64,000 bases of DNA from JACKHO01 sp041398745 (lineage in GTDB: Bacteria > Planctomycetota > Planctomycetia > Planctomycetales > Planctomycetaceae): NCBI GenBank assembly GCA_041398745.1, contig JAWKUB010000011.1, positions 186,001 through 250,000 of the forward strand, given 5' to 3'. Of the stretch, positions 1 to 8,515 are shown one piece after another (within the stretch, counting starts at the first letter, position 1; each line of letters starts with the position of its first letter). Under the pieces are notes generated by a model, which saw nothing but the letters and a program-made list of their open reading frames with translations, searched no databases and had not been told where the DNA came from. Position numbers and translations under genes: made by a program.

Positions 1-1019
1 GGCACATTGTTGAAATCTCGATCGGTGTAGGCGTCAACGTTGTTGCCTCGGGTATCGGTGAACTCTGCACCCACGACACCATTTGTGTCGTGCCATCCGA
101 AGGGAGACGCGTTTGGAGCGATGAGATGCGGGTCCACTTCGACGGTCCGGACTCCATCGTACGGGCTTTCTTTGTTGGCTGCGTAGACATTGTAAGACGC
201 ATGCGACATCCAGTCGGCAATACCAACCAACTCACCATTCGTTGAACTCACGCTGGCATCGTACCAGTGGTCGCCATCCACCGTTTGAACGTTCAAGTTC
301 CAGGCCAGTTCCACGCCTGTGGAAGTTGGGAGGTACACGAGTCGAGCGGGAACATCTGCGAGTGAAATATCGGGCGCAGAAAGAAGAGTGGACTGACTTA
401 TGCCGCCAAGGTATTCGATGACAGTTGGAGCGTCGTTGATGTCGATGCCCGTATTTCCACCGAAAATACTCAACGCTTCCGCAGCCGTCAGTGTTGGCTG
501 AGGAGCCGTCGGGTTGGCAAAATCATTGAGTGCCAGTCCACCGACGAAGCTGCTTCCAGCCGTCAACACACGACCATCGGGCATGACGCTAATGTTGATA
601 TCCGCATTCAGGACTTCGAGACCGTTATACATCTGACTCAGGTAAATGTTCGTGATACCGGTCGTCGAACTCACGTACATGTCGCTGACAATGAACTGGG
701 TCAGGTCCTGGTTGGTGAGGCCGAAATCATTGGCATGGGTTCGCAGATATCCGATGGCAATGTCCAGCGGATCGGCACTGCTGGGGCCGGAGAGAAATCC
801 TCCAGGATTCGAAAAGAATTCCATCGCAGGGAGGTACACAGGCGACAGCGCTTCGTGTCCGTGTTCATCGGCTCCCGATGTCGACGAGAGCATGATGCGC
901 TGCTCCAGCGATTCAAACCCCAAGTCCTTACGCTTGGATCGTTTCTGATTTAGAGGCCCGAATTGCTTGACAAACTGCTGGAGTCGATTCGAGAGAGATT
1001 TTGGAAGAAAGCTGCTCAT
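1..1019 (-). CDS. M36 fungalysin-like secreted metalloprotease, 3' part cut off by window edge
   Basis: The visible 339 residues are the N-terminal part of an exported protease. Residues 37-48 read FESLEQRIMLSS, the LExRxLL-type motif found near the start of many large planctomycete surface proteins. Residues of roughly 90-170 resemble the FTP propeptide of thermolysin/fungalysin precursors (NIYLSQMYNGLEVLNADI). Near the window edge SPFGWHDTNG and TDTRGNNVDAYTD match the start of the M36 mature region. The zinc-binding HExxH would lie beyond position 1, so activity cannot be judged. I start at the ATG at 1019; an in-frame ATG at 1058 adds 13 residues and neither has a clear ribosome site. Family assignment rests on several conserved words and is fairly safe. 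Confidence 0.8.
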   Translation of the reverse strand, partial: MSSFLPKSLSNRLQQFVKQFGPLNQKRSKRKDLGFESLEQRIMLSSTSGADEHGHEALSPVYLPAMEFFSNPGGFLSGPSSADPLDIAIGYLRTHANDFGLTNQDLTQFIVSDMYVSSTTGITNIYLSQMYNGLEVLNADINISVMPDGRVLTAGSSFVGGLALNDFANPTAPQPTLTAAEALSIFGGNTGIDINDAPTVIEYLGGISQSTLLSAPDISLADVPARLVYLPTSTGVELAWNLNVQTVDGDHWYDASVSSTNGELVGIADWMSHASYNVYAANKESPYDGVRTVEVDPHLIAPNASPFGWHDTNGVVGAEFTDTRGNNVDAYTDRDFNNV

Positions 1020-1573
1020 TGCGGGACGAATGGTTTGAGATGAAAACCCTTCGTCCATGAGGGGTCGCGGAACAGAAAATTCCCATGGAGCCAATAACTG
1101 AACAGCCAGGCGCCGAGGTCAATAACGTCAATGTCTATTGATGAGATTAAACCGCACTGCTGTAGAAGACGCAAGTAATGGTTACACTTGCGTCGAATTG
1201 TTTGCAATTTTGTGAACGTTGCCCGCAGAACACTCAGCTCCTTCGCTTGACGTTTCGCTGCAGCAAGCAAATTGGTTTCGGAGTTGAGGTGGCCGGTCGG
1301 CCGGTCGTAACAAATGTCACGATACTAATGGTTCCTGCCACCATTTGAGCTGAGACACAGTACTCCGGGTTCGTAGCCAAATCCGCTCCTTGGACAAATT
1401 CCCGTCAATGACAATTGATGGGTGACGAGCGTAAAATTGTTGACTCGGTTTCCTGGACGGGCAATAATGAACGGAGTTTAATGTGTTGGCCCTTTGTTCC
1501 ATTGTTTTGATTTTGCCAACACCTTCTTTCTCCCGTCCGTTCTTTACCCTCACCTTCTCGGAAAGAGCGTGTT
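1020..1573. other. Intergenic region between divergent protease and regulator genes
   Basis: About 550 bases with no convincing gene. A minus-strand reading frame of 84 codons (1270-1016) ends on the start codon of the protease gene, but its product has no recognisable feature and I do not call it. A short tandem GGCCGGTC lies near 1289-1306. The region should hold the promoters of both divergent neighbours; I could not pick out reliable -35/-10 boxes. Confidence 0.4.
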
Positions 1574-2065
1574 TTGAACAGTGAAAATGAGCATCCTCCA
1601 GGTGATGAGGATGCATTTCCAATGGACTCCGAAGAGCAGTCTGAAAATCCACAGGATGATGAAATGTTGACCCAACTTCCAGAACCTCAGGTGGCAAAGC
1701 CGGTTACGACACGCTTTCCTGAGATTCCGCTCAGCCTTGAGAAAGACCTCGTCCAGGTCTTCAAGCTCCTGGCCGACGAAACCCGTCTGAAGGTGCTCAT
1801 GTACCTGTTGCGCGAGGGGGAACTGAATGTGACCTCCCTTTGTCAGCGACTGGGACAGAGCCAGCCAGCAGTGAGCCACCACTTGGCACTGCTGCGTGTT
1901 GCAGGCCTCATTGAGCCTCGCCGCGATGGTAAGCACAACTTCTACTCAGTGAAGTCTGTGCGGTTCCATGGAATTATTGCCCAGTTGTTCTCGAGCATCA
2001 CCCATGAAGGTGAGCAGGCAGAACTTCGGCTGGAGAACTTCGTTTTGCGTCAGGACGAAGAGTAG
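1574..2065 (+). CDS. ArsR-family winged-helix transcriptional regulator
   Basis: A 163-residue DNA-binding repressor-type protein. Residues about 56-135 form the ArsR winged helix: VFKLLADETRLKVLMYLL, then the recognition helix QSQPAVSHHLALLRVAGLI and the wing RRDGKHNFYSV. The classical metal-site ELCVCDL is absent (only one Cys, in TSLCQ), so metal sensing is not supported; non-metal ArsR proteins often respond to redox or cell state. The first 50 residues are acidic and probably disordered. The TTG start at 1574 has GGAAAGAG upstream; an in-frame ATG at 1622 is the alternative. It stands alone and is followed by a strong terminator, so it may act on its own promoter or a distant target. Confidence 0.85.
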   Translation: MNSENEHPPGDEDAFPMDSEEQSENPQDDEMLTQLPEPQVAKPVTTRFPEIPLSLEKDLVQVFKLLADETRLKVLMYLLREGELNVTSLCQRLGQSQPAVSHHLALLRVAGLIEPRRDGKHNFYSVKSVRFHGIIAQLFSSITHEGEQAELRLENFVLRQDEE

Positions 2066-2100
2066 TCCCGCGACGCTGGACCGAATTTGATGTAAGTCTC

Positions 2101-2138
2101 GCCAGGCGGCCTGTTTCAGGTCGCCTGGCTTTGTTTTT
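2101..2138 (+). terminator. Rho-independent terminator after the ArsR gene
   Basis: GCCAGGCGGCCT (2101-2112) pairs with AGGTCGCCTGGC (2118-2129) around a short loop, followed by TTTGTTTTT. Confidence 0.8.
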
Positions 2139-2319
2139 GGGCCATGACTGAAATCTCAACGCATCAGCTACCGTCCGAATCGCGAATCGGCTACCCTATA
2201 AACCAGCGTTGATGTGGTGCGCCCGCGTTGGCGTTCTTATGAATTGTCGCCTGTTTGCTCCACCTGCAGGAGCACAGGAGGGACGGACCTTTTTTCAATC
2301 ATTTGAGGACTCAACTGGT

Positions 2320-3669
2320 ATGTCTCGTCAAAATACGCGTCGTGACTTCTTGAAGACCACTGCCGCCATTGGTGCAACGGCCTGGGCTGCCAACAGCTTT
2401 GCCGCCGAGGAATCTAATTCGCCAAACGAAAAAGTTGCTTACGCCTGTATTGGTGTGGGTGGTAAAGGCTCCAGCGACTCCGCCGATGCCGCAGCCCACG
2501 GTCAAATCGTGGCAATTTGCGATATTGACCGTCGGACTTTGGAAAAGACTGGTTCACGTAACGGCTTCGAAGATGCTCAGCAGTTCGAAGATTTCCGCGA
2601 AATGCTGAACCAACTGGGCGACAAAATCGATGCCGTCACCATTTCGACTCCCGACCACATGCACGCTCCGGCTGCTGCTATGGCAATGAAACTGGGCAAA
2701 GCTTGCTTCGCCCAGAAGCCTATGACCCACACGGTATGGGAAGCTCGTCGTCTGCAGGAAATCGCCAAGGAGAAAGGCGTGAAGACGATGATGGGAAACC
2801 AGGGTACCGCCCACGACGGTTTGCGTCGGGCTGCGGCCATTCTGGAAGGTGGACACATTGGTCGGGTGAAGGCGGCACACATCTTCACGAACCGTCCAAT
2901 TTGGCCACAAGGTGGCGATCGTCCTGAACCTGCTGAGGTACCGGACTACCTCGACTGGAACCTGTGGCTCGGTCCAGCTCCAGAACGTCCCTACACCCAG
3001 GGATATCACCCATTCAAGTGGCGTGGATACTGGGACTTTGGCACCGGAGCCCTTGGTGACATGGCATGCCACACATTCAACATGCCGTTCATGGGGCTGC
3101 ACCTCGCCAACCCCACGTCGATTCAGGCGACCAGTTCCGGTCACAATCGCGACAGCTACCCACAGTCATCGAAGATTGAATTCGTGTTCAATCATCCGAA
3201 GGGAGACGGTACTCTGCCCGTGACCTGGTACGACGGTGGAAACACGCCCAAGACAACGCTCCTTAACGGGGCAGAAATCCGCAACAAGAGCGGTTCAATC
3301 ATCGTAGGTGAAGACCTCACGCTCTACAGTTTCGGCGATTACGGCGAGAATTGGGTTCTGTTGGACAAGAATGGCAAAGAAGTGCCAGCGCCAGAGGTCG
3401 AATTTGAGAAATCTCCAGGCCACTTCAAGGAGTTCCACCAAGCCATCATCGGAGAGCGGGAACAGGCCACGAGCAACTTCCCCAACTATGCTGGTCCGCT
3501 CACGGAAACCATTCTCCTTGGCAACCTCGCTGTCTACGCGGCTGCAGGTGGCGAAGGCAAGAAAATCGAATGGGATGCTGAGAAGCTCGAAGCAACCAAC
3601 GCTCCAGAAGTTATGAAGGTCGTCAAGAAGGACTACCGTGGTGACTACGGTAAGCTGCTGGACGCCTAG
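2320..3669 (+). CDS. Tat-exported Gfo/Idh/MocA family oxidoreductase
   Basis: A 449-residue NAD(P)-dependent dehydrogenase-like protein sent out of the cytoplasm. The twin-arginine leader is at residues 7-12 (RRDFLK) followed by a hydrophobic stretch ending near NSFAAEE. The Rossmann fold is seen in ACIGVGGKG and VAICDIDRRTL; the usual EKP motif is QKP (FAQKPMTHTV), and GALGDMACHTFNMP matches the substrate-domain active-site region. The reading frame is open back to 2209, but ATG 2320 places the Tat motif correctly and has GAGGA upstream. Planctomycetes carry many such proteins, thought to act on sugars or sugar derivatives; the substrate here is unknown. Transcribed alone, ending at the hairpin at 3703. 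Confidence 0.88.
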   Translation: MSRQNTRRDFLKTTAAIGATAWAANSFAAEESNSPNEKVAYACIGVGGKGSSDSADAAAHGQIVAICDIDRRTLEKTGSRNGFEDAQQFEDFREMLNQLGDKIDAVTISTPDHMHAPAAAMAMKLGKACFAQKPMTHTVWEARRLQEIAKEKGVKTMMGNQGTAHDGLRRAAAILEGGHIGRVKAAHIFTNRPIWPQGGDRPEPAEVPDYLDWNLWLGPAPERPYTQGYHPFKWRGYWDFGTGALGDMACHTFNMPFMGLHLANPTSIQATSSGHNRDSYPQSSKIEFVFNHPKGDGTLPVTWYDGGNTPKTTLLNGAEIRNKSGSIIVGEDLTLYSFGDYGENWVLLDKNGKEVPAPEVEFEKSPGHFKEFHQAIIGEREQATSNFPNYAGPLTETILLGNLAVYAAAGGEGKKIEWDAEKLEATNAPEVMKVVKKDYRGDYGKLLDA

Positions 3670-3702
3670 TCTTTGACGTCCGCTGGACGCCCATAAATAC
3701 CC

Positions 3703-3745
3703 AAGCCGCTCGGAGTTCATGCTCCGGGCGGCTTCGCTTTTTGGC
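3703..3745 (+). terminator. Rho-independent terminator after the MocA-type gene
   Basis: AAGCCGCTCGGAG pairs with CTCCGGGCGGCTT around TTCATG, followed by CGCTTTTT. Confidence 0.75.
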
Positions 3746-3829
3746 TGGTCCAGAAAACCGTCTTGGCACAGTTCGGGGTCTTCCCGTAAATTCCGGCACA
3801 CTTGGTGTACTGAAGGTGTGATTTCCGGA

Positions 3830-4243
3830 ATGCCATCGCCTATTGTCCGTATCGTCGTGCTCTTACTGCTCTTCTCAGCATGTGGCTGTGTGAGCAGAAG
3901 GATGACAATCCGGACCGATCCCCCCGAAGCATTGGTTGAGGTCGACGGCGAACAACTCGGGCTCTCGCCGGTCTCGATGGATTTCACGTATTACGGAACA
4001 CGTGAAATCAAGATTTCGAAGCCAGGATACGAAACACTCACCATCCAGCAGCCGGTTGATCGGCCCCTGCATCAATCCGTGCCCTTCGATTTCGTCTCGA
4101 ATCACTTCGCTGGAACGCACGTAACCGACCGGCACGATTACGTTTACCGGCTTCGAGAGAAGCAAATCCCGCTCGACCAAGAGTCGGACCTTATCAACCG
4201 CGGCCAGAATTTCCGCTCACAGGCCCAAATCGGCAGACTTTAA
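3830..4243 (+). CDS. PEGA-domain lipoprotein
   Basis: A 137-residue lipoprotein. The leader VRIVVLLLLFSAC gives a lipobox with Cys18 as the likely lipidated residue (Cys20 is a second candidate). Residues about 24-75 fit the PEGA beta domain: IRTDPPEALVEVDGEQLG then KISKPGYETLTI. PEGA domains are small extracytoplasmic modules often attached to surface or secretion proteins; no enzymatic role is implied. The frame extends back to 3719, but that start would destroy the signal peptide; GAAGG lies upstream of ATG 3830. Single gene between a terminator and another lipoprotein gene. Confidence 0.78.
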   Translation: MPSPIVRIVVLLLLFSACGCVSRRMTIRTDPPEALVEVDGEQLGLSPVSMDFTYYGTREIKISKPGYETLTIQQPVDRPLHQSVPFDFVSNHFAGTHVTDRHDYVYRLREKQIPLDQESDLINRGQNFRSQAQIGRL

Positions 4244-4485
4244 CTCCCCTGCCCCCTCTTCCAGGGCCACCCAAGTTTCTCATCCGTTCATGTGGTGGAT
4301 TTGAGAAATAGCCGCACTTTGCGCGACGTGCTGCCGATAACAATTGTAACGACTGGCAGGTTGCTGCCGTCGACTTTGGGGATATGTCAATCGCCTGAGT
4401 ATTCGACCGTTGGCGAAATCAGGATGTCCAATGACGGCGACCACGCCTTGAAGTGGAAACGTCAATTTAGGGGAGATGGGATCTC

Positions 4486-4977
4486 ATGTTGCGGAAATCG
4501 ATGCCAATGTTGGCGGGAGTTCTGCTGGCGGCTCTTGTGGGAGCTTCCGGGTGCACGTCAATGAACACAATGGGAACATCCAGCATTTTCCGGGGACAGG
4601 AGCCCGCTGCGAATCAGCTCGCCGCCTATCTTGAAGATGCTCCAATGCCTGAAGCAACTCCAGCCGACGAGCCGGTGGCTCAACCGGAAGCCGACAGTGG
4701 TTACGACCAAGGGATGGCATACGACCAGTCACAACAACCATGTCCCACGTGCCAGACCTATCCCGCATTCGTCTGTCAGCCAGGTGGTTACTGCCAACCG
4801 GGCGGCTGTCGCTCCTGCGGCCAGGGCAATGCACTTGACTGGTACCCACGCCACCACTTGAGCTACTCGTACACAACTCCTCGCAACCTAAAGTATCCGT
4901 GCCCCAACTCGCCAGCCGGAACCGTTGTGTATCCTTACTACACTCTGCGTGGACCAACCGACTTCTTCATGCAGTAG
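4486..4977 (+). CDS. Cysteine-rich lipoprotein of unknown function
   Basis: A 163-residue protein with a lipoprotein signal: a hydrophobic leader ending in GASGC, Cys23 as lipidation site. The middle is rich in Pro, Glu and Gln; then eight cysteines cluster in PCPTCQTYPAFVCQPGGYC and GGCRSC, suggesting disulfides or a metal site. The tail is rich in Tyr and Pro (HHLSYSYTTPRN, VVYPYYTL). I recognise no named family; such Cys- and Tyr-rich small lipoproteins are common in planctomycete envelopes. A strong terminator follows. The 240 bases upstream hold no gene I can support. Confidence 0.7.
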   Translation: MLRKSMPMLAGVLLAALVGASGCTSMNTMGTSSIFRGQEPAANQLAAYLEDAPMPEATPADEPVAQPEADSGYDQGMAYDQSQQPCPTCQTYPAFVCQPGGYCQPGGCRSCGQGNALDWYPRHHLSYSYTTPRNLKYPCPNSPAGTVVYPYYTLRGPTDFFMQ

Positions 4978-5009
4978 TCAATTGAAGCTGATTGATTGAG
5001 AAATCACAG

Positions 5010-5045
5010 ACAGGGTGGTCATTTTAAGTGACCACCCTGTTTTCG
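5010..5045 (+). terminator. Rho-independent terminator after the Cys-rich lipoprotein
   Basis: ACAGGGTGGTCA pairs with TGACCACCCTGT around TTTTAAG, followed by TTTTC. Confidence 0.8.
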
Positions 5046-5062
5046 TGCGCCTGAATAAGAGA

Positions 5063-5208
5063 TTTGTAGGGTGTGTGCAGCAAGTCGCCGCATTATGGTG
5101 GGTTACGTCCGCGAATCGGACTGTGTGGACATTGCTCACTGTTTGTCGCCGTGGATGACTTGCGTAACGCACCATCCTGATTCACGCGGACTGCACCCAC
5201 CCTACAAA
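5063..5208. repeat. Palindromic MITE-like element with GTAGGGTG ends
   Basis: Terminal inverted repeats TTTGTAGGGTGTGTGCAG (5063-5080) and CTGCACCCACCCTACAAA (5191-5208) enclose a second inverted pair, ATGGTGGGTTACG and CGTAACGCACCAT (12 of 13 bases pair). The unit is about 146 bases, has no gene and lies just past the 3' end of moeA. It resembles non-autonomous hairpin elements mobilised in trans; no second copy was seen in this window. Confidence 0.65.
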
Positions 5209-5217
5209 AAGTGCAGG

Positions 5218-6438
5218 CTAATGCAGATGCAGAACCTCAATGTCGTCACCAGTCTGGTACTCGTGGGCCTCATGGAAGTAAGCGAGGGCGTTGGACTCGA
5301 TGGTAGCCCGCAGGTCGAATGAACCTTTCCACAAGCTCGGCGTCACCCAGACCTCCGAACCATTGCGGAAAACCATGCTCGGGAAAAGTGTGGGGCGATT
5401 ACTCTCCATACGAAATGGCTGACTCAGCTTCGCCTTTTTTAATCTTGGTGTTGAGTCGCCGAGCCCAATCCAGCGTCGAATTGCCGCTTTCACGAACAAT
5501 TCGAAGCAGACAAAGCTACTGACGGGATTCCCTGGCAGGCCAAAGACATATCTGGGACGCTCACCCTTCAGGACTCCAAACCAAATTGGTTTGCCTGGCT
5601 TCAGGGCGACCTTGTGAAAGACTTCCACAACGCCGGCGCGGGCGAGTTCGCTCGGAACCAAATCTTTCTTGCCAGCGGAAACGCCTCCCGACAGGCACAG
5701 AAAGTCGGCATCGAGGCCTCTCGTAATCTTGGTGTGCAGGTCCTTGGGGTTGTCGTGGGCAATTCCTAATGGCACGGCCTGGCAGCCAGCACGCGTAATC
5801 TGTGCCGCTAACATGGGCTCGTTGGAATTCCGGATTTGTCCGGCACCCGGTTCTACATCGACTGGGACCAGTTCATCACCCGTGGCGAGCACGGCAATGG
5901 TTGGTGGTCGTCGCACCTGGATTTCATGTCGTCCCAATTCGGCCAGGAGTCCAATGTCCTGCGGCTGGAGTTGCTTGCCCGACGTCATCAGCGTTTCGCC
6001 GACACGCATGGACTCACCGCATTTCACAATGTTGTGATGCGGTTCAATGCTGCGGTCGGTCGTGATTTCGACGTTGCTGCCGGTCTGCTGTGTCTCTTCA
6101 ATTTGAATGACCGCGTCTACCCCCGCCGGAATCGGGGCGCCGGTCATGATTTGAATCGCTTCCCCGCTTTGCAGGACGTGTTGCGAGGTGTGGCCCGCCA
6201 TCAGTTCGCCAGCAATGCGGTACGTACGCAGACCATTGGCGAAGTCCGTCGACTTAATGCCGAATCCATCCATCATCGATTTATCGAATGGTGGGGAATT
6301 CACAGTGCACTGGATGTCTTCAGCTAACACGTTGCCCAAGGCGTTCATCAACCCAATGGTTTGGGTGGGACCGAGGGCGACACTGTCTTCAATCAGGTTC
6401 CAGGCTGCTTGGATGGAAATCATGAAAACCTGCGTCAC
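5218..6438 (-). CDS. moeA: Molybdopterin molybdenumtransferase MoeA
   Basis: A 406-residue protein close to the usual MoeA length. MoeA inserts molybdate into adenylylated molybdopterin, the last step of molybdenum cofactor synthesis, in the cytoplasm. Conserved segments are GNVLAEDI, PPFDKSMMDGFG, the MPT-binding core IMTGAPIPAGVDAVIQIEE, IAVLATGDELV, SGGVSAGKKDLV and GLPGNPVSSFV. The GTG start at 6438 overlaps the upstream gene's stop (GTGA); ATG 6423, giving MISIQAAWNLIED, fits typical MoeA N-termini as well. It is the last gene of the mch - membrane protein - moeA run, which suggests cofactor supply for a molybdenum or tungsten enzyme encoded elsewhere. Confidence 0.93.
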   Translation of the reverse strand: MTQVFMISIQAAWNLIEDSVALGPTQTIGLMNALGNVLAEDIQCTVNSPPFDKSMMDGFGIKSTDFANGLRTYRIAGELMAGHTSQHVLQSGEAIQIMTGAPIPAGVDAVIQIEETQQTGSNVEITTDRSIEPHHNIVKCGESMRVGETLMTSGKQLQPQDIGLLAELGRHEIQVRRPPTIAVLATGDELVPVDVEPGAGQIRNSNEPMLAAQITRAGCQAVPLGIAHDNPKDLHTKITRGLDADFLCLSGGVSAGKKDLVPSELARAGVVEVFHKVALKPGKPIWFGVLKGERPRYVFGLPGNPVSSFVCFELFVKAAIRRWIGLGDSTPRLKKAKLSQPFRMESNRPTLFPSMVFRNGSEVWVTPSLWKGSFDLRATIESNALAYFHEAHEYQTGDDIEVLHLH

Positions 6439-7352
6439 CCAAAGAGCTGGTTCAGATGCAGCCAGTCGTTAAAGAGGAATTCGAAGCGAATGGCAAGCAG
6501 GGCAATGCGGCCCATGACGGTGTACCCGAAAGCGGCACCGAACGTAATCATGAGCACCCAAATGCCAACCTTCGAGACACGTCCGGTGAACCCTTTGTGT
6601 TCAATCGAAAAGAAGAAGTACACGAGCCCTGAAACCACAGCGGCCACCAGCACAATGTTTCTGAGGCTGCCGGGGATGTTGAGGACTCCGCTCTCTCCAA
6701 AGGTAATGACGGGCACAATGGTGTTGCGAACCTGGCTCAGAAAGTCGGCCTGCAGGAAACCAATCAAGCGAATCCCTGCCGTCGAGCCAATAATGAACGC
6801 CAGCGGCCAGCGAGCAATCCACGCCCCTTTCGGGGAAAGACGCCATAACAACATGCCACCGAGAATGAGTGGAATGAGGTACAGCCACCACAGTTCATCA
6901 CGCACGGGGGAAAGTCCGGGAATGGCCCACGACCGAATCCAGGCTGGCCAGACTTTCCCGAGCAGGTTGGGAATGATGACGGTCCAGAAGGCGACAATCA
7001 TCCAGTAGGCCGCCGAGACACCCACGAACACCGACTCGGCAATCTTGTAGGCGACGTTGTCTTTGTACAGGAACGAGAAAATCGACAGCGTGCAGAACGC
7101 CGCAATCCACATCCCCAGTGTGCGGGTGTAGCTGTATTCCGCTGTGCCGATGAGGTAATCGAACTCCGTTGCTTCCGCTTGGGTGCCGTTCATTTCGGCG
7201 ACGTAAGCCACTCCAGCACCGTCCAGTGCCCGGAGCAGCAGAAATGCGGCAAAACATAACCCCAGCACCGCGAGAATGATGTCCTCTCGGGTTCTCGCCG
7301 GAGGAGATGCCGCGGTGTCGGTGTTGGCAGGTACTGGAACTGATTCCGTCAT
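6435..7352 (-). CDS. Polytopic membrane protein of unknown function
   Basis: A 305-residue inner-membrane protein with about seven hydrophobic spans (roughly residues 28-46, 80-98, 107-128, 153-170, 180-200, 226-247, 260-282). A Pro/Ala-rich N-terminus precedes the first span. Between spans 1 and 2 is a polar, probably periplasmic loop (GVAYVAEMNGTQAEATEFDYLIGTA broken by no charged cluster). I recognise no family and no catalytic motif. It lies 15 bases after mch and overlaps moeA by 4 bases, so the three are probably co-transcribed; a part in transport of a substrate of that pathway is possible but only inferred. Confidence 0.7.
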   Translation of the reverse strand: MTESVPVPANTDTAASPPARTREDIILAVLGLCFAAFLLLRALDGAGVAYVAEMNGTQAEATEFDYLIGTAEYSYTRTLGMWIAAFCTLSIFSFLYKDNVAYKIAESVFVGVSAAYWMIVAFWTVIIPNLLGKVWPAWIRSWAIPGLSPVRDELWWLYLIPLILGGMLLWRLSPKGAWIARWPLAFIIGSTAGIRLIGFLQADFLSQVRNTIVPVITFGESGVLNIPGSLRNIVLVAAVVSGLVYFFFSIEHKGFTGRVSKVGIWVLMITFGAAFGYTVMGRIALLAIRFEFLFNDWLHLNQLFG

Positions 7353-7367
7353 TCAGGTCTCCCTCGC

Positions 7368-8363
7368 TCAAGCAACGCCAAATGACCGCTTGAGGACTTC
7401 GATATTCTGCTGACCATACCGATGTACGCAGCCAGTTTCCACATTGTGGATCAAGACTTCTGCCGGGCTGAACAACATGGGGTCCAGTTTGTAGAAGTCT
7501 CGACCTGCTTCCTCGAACAATTCGAGGAACGGACGCCCATAATCGTGCGAGGAATTTGAAGGGATTCTCGGGCCAATTTCTCGAATCGATTCGTCATCAC
7601 CATGAACGAACAGCGTCACCTGCCCGCCGTACAGGATGGCGTCATTGGTCCGTCCAATGCCCGTCAAATCATCACCCGCAACGGGGGCCAGCGGAGCGAC
7701 GCCGCAACCACTCTGGATACGATGCACGTCAAATCCCAGCTCATGCAGTTTGTGCAGCGCCGTTTCCAGAGACCGGGCCACAACCTGCAAGTTTCCGGCA
7801 ATGCTGGATGTGGGAGCCACCAGCAGCGCGACGGCCCGTTTGGGAACCTGACACGCTTCCGCCAGCATTTCAATGATTTCTTCACTAGGCAATCGATTCG
7901 ATTCCAGAATGCCAACCACGCCACGGGCATTTTCGCGGTAGTCCAACTGCTCGAACAATTCTTCTTTGCACGCCGCCGCACGCATTGGTCCCGACCCCAT
8001 GGCGAAGTAATCACCTTTGGCGACTTGCCATCCTGCGTACTGACTGCACAGGCACGCTTCGACCGGCGTGTCCGTTTGCACAAACACATGCGGCCAGCCG
8101 ATGTCACCAATCCGACCGGGATGCAGTGACACATCAGCCAGTCCGGCCAGACAAATTTCGGCGAGTGCCAGCCCTGCTCCAATACTGCCCGAGGCTTCCA
8201 CACCGAAGTCGAGAATGACGCCACCCGCTTCGGTTTCGACAGGATCGACCTGCATTTCGTCGGTGGCTGTGAGCATTTGATGGACCAAGTCCCACGCCAG
8301 TTCGTTCAGGACTGGTTCGTGTTCCATCTCGTCGAGGTCGTCATCTTCGAAGTCGTCGGACAT
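7368..8363 (-). CDS. mch: Methenyltetrahydromethanopterin cyclohydrolase
   Basis: A 331-residue enzyme that hydrolyses methenyl-H4MPT to N5-formyl-H4MPT in the H4MPT-linked C1 pathway, best known from methylotrophs and methanogens and established in Planctomycetes. Typical Mch segments are ETEAGGVILDFGVEASGSIG, GLALAEICLAGL, YAGWQVAKGDYFAMGSGPMR, LESNRLPSEEI, PTSSIAGNLQVVARSLETAL, SGCGVAPLAPVAGDDLTGIG and NDAILYGGQVTL. The extra acidic N-terminus (about 18 residues, mostly Asp/Glu) is unusual. The ATG start gives a normal length. It leads a three-gene run with a membrane protein and moeA; a role in formaldehyde oxidation is the likely use. Confidence 0.95.
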   Translation of the reverse strand: MSDDFEDDDLDEMEHEPVLNELAWDLVHQMLTATDEMQVDPVETEAGGVILDFGVEASGSIGAGLALAEICLAGLADVSLHPGRIGDIGWPHVFVQTDTPVEACLCSQYAGWQVAKGDYFAMGSGPMRAAACKEELFEQLDYRENARGVVGILESNRLPSEEIIEMLAEACQVPKRAVALLVAPTSSIAGNLQVVARSLETALHKLHELGFDVHRIQSGCGVAPLAPVAGDDLTGIGRTNDAILYGGQVTLFVHGDDESIREIGPRIPSNSSHDYGRPFLELFEEAGRDFYKLDPMLFSPAEVLIHNVETGCVHRYGQQNIEVLKRSFGVA

Positions 8364-8444
8364 CTTGTCTCAATTCTTTGTAAGTGCTGTGGAGCCGCAT
8401 TGTAGCGTGCCCGGCCCCGAATGCGATTCGACAGGGCAATCAGC

Positions 8445-8475
8445 ATGTCAGGTGGCACAGACATTCCTGTCTGTG
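8445..8475. repeat. Dispersed 31-base palindromic repeat, copy 1
   Basis: CACAGACA and TGTCTGTG pair around TTCC inside a 31-base unit identical to 21591-21621. It sits just upstream of the PPK2 gene. Confidence 0.7.
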
Positions 8476-8515
8476 GTAGAACCGTTTCATCGTTTGTCGA
8501 ATGGAGATGTCCCTA

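Noticed and set aside
1016..1270. 84-codon minus-strand frame ending at the protease start codon
   Set aside because: No motif and no ribosome site; it may be chance. Kept only as a note in the intergenic entry.
1289..1306. Short GGCCGGTC tandem
   Set aside because: Only two units and no known context; too short to interpret.
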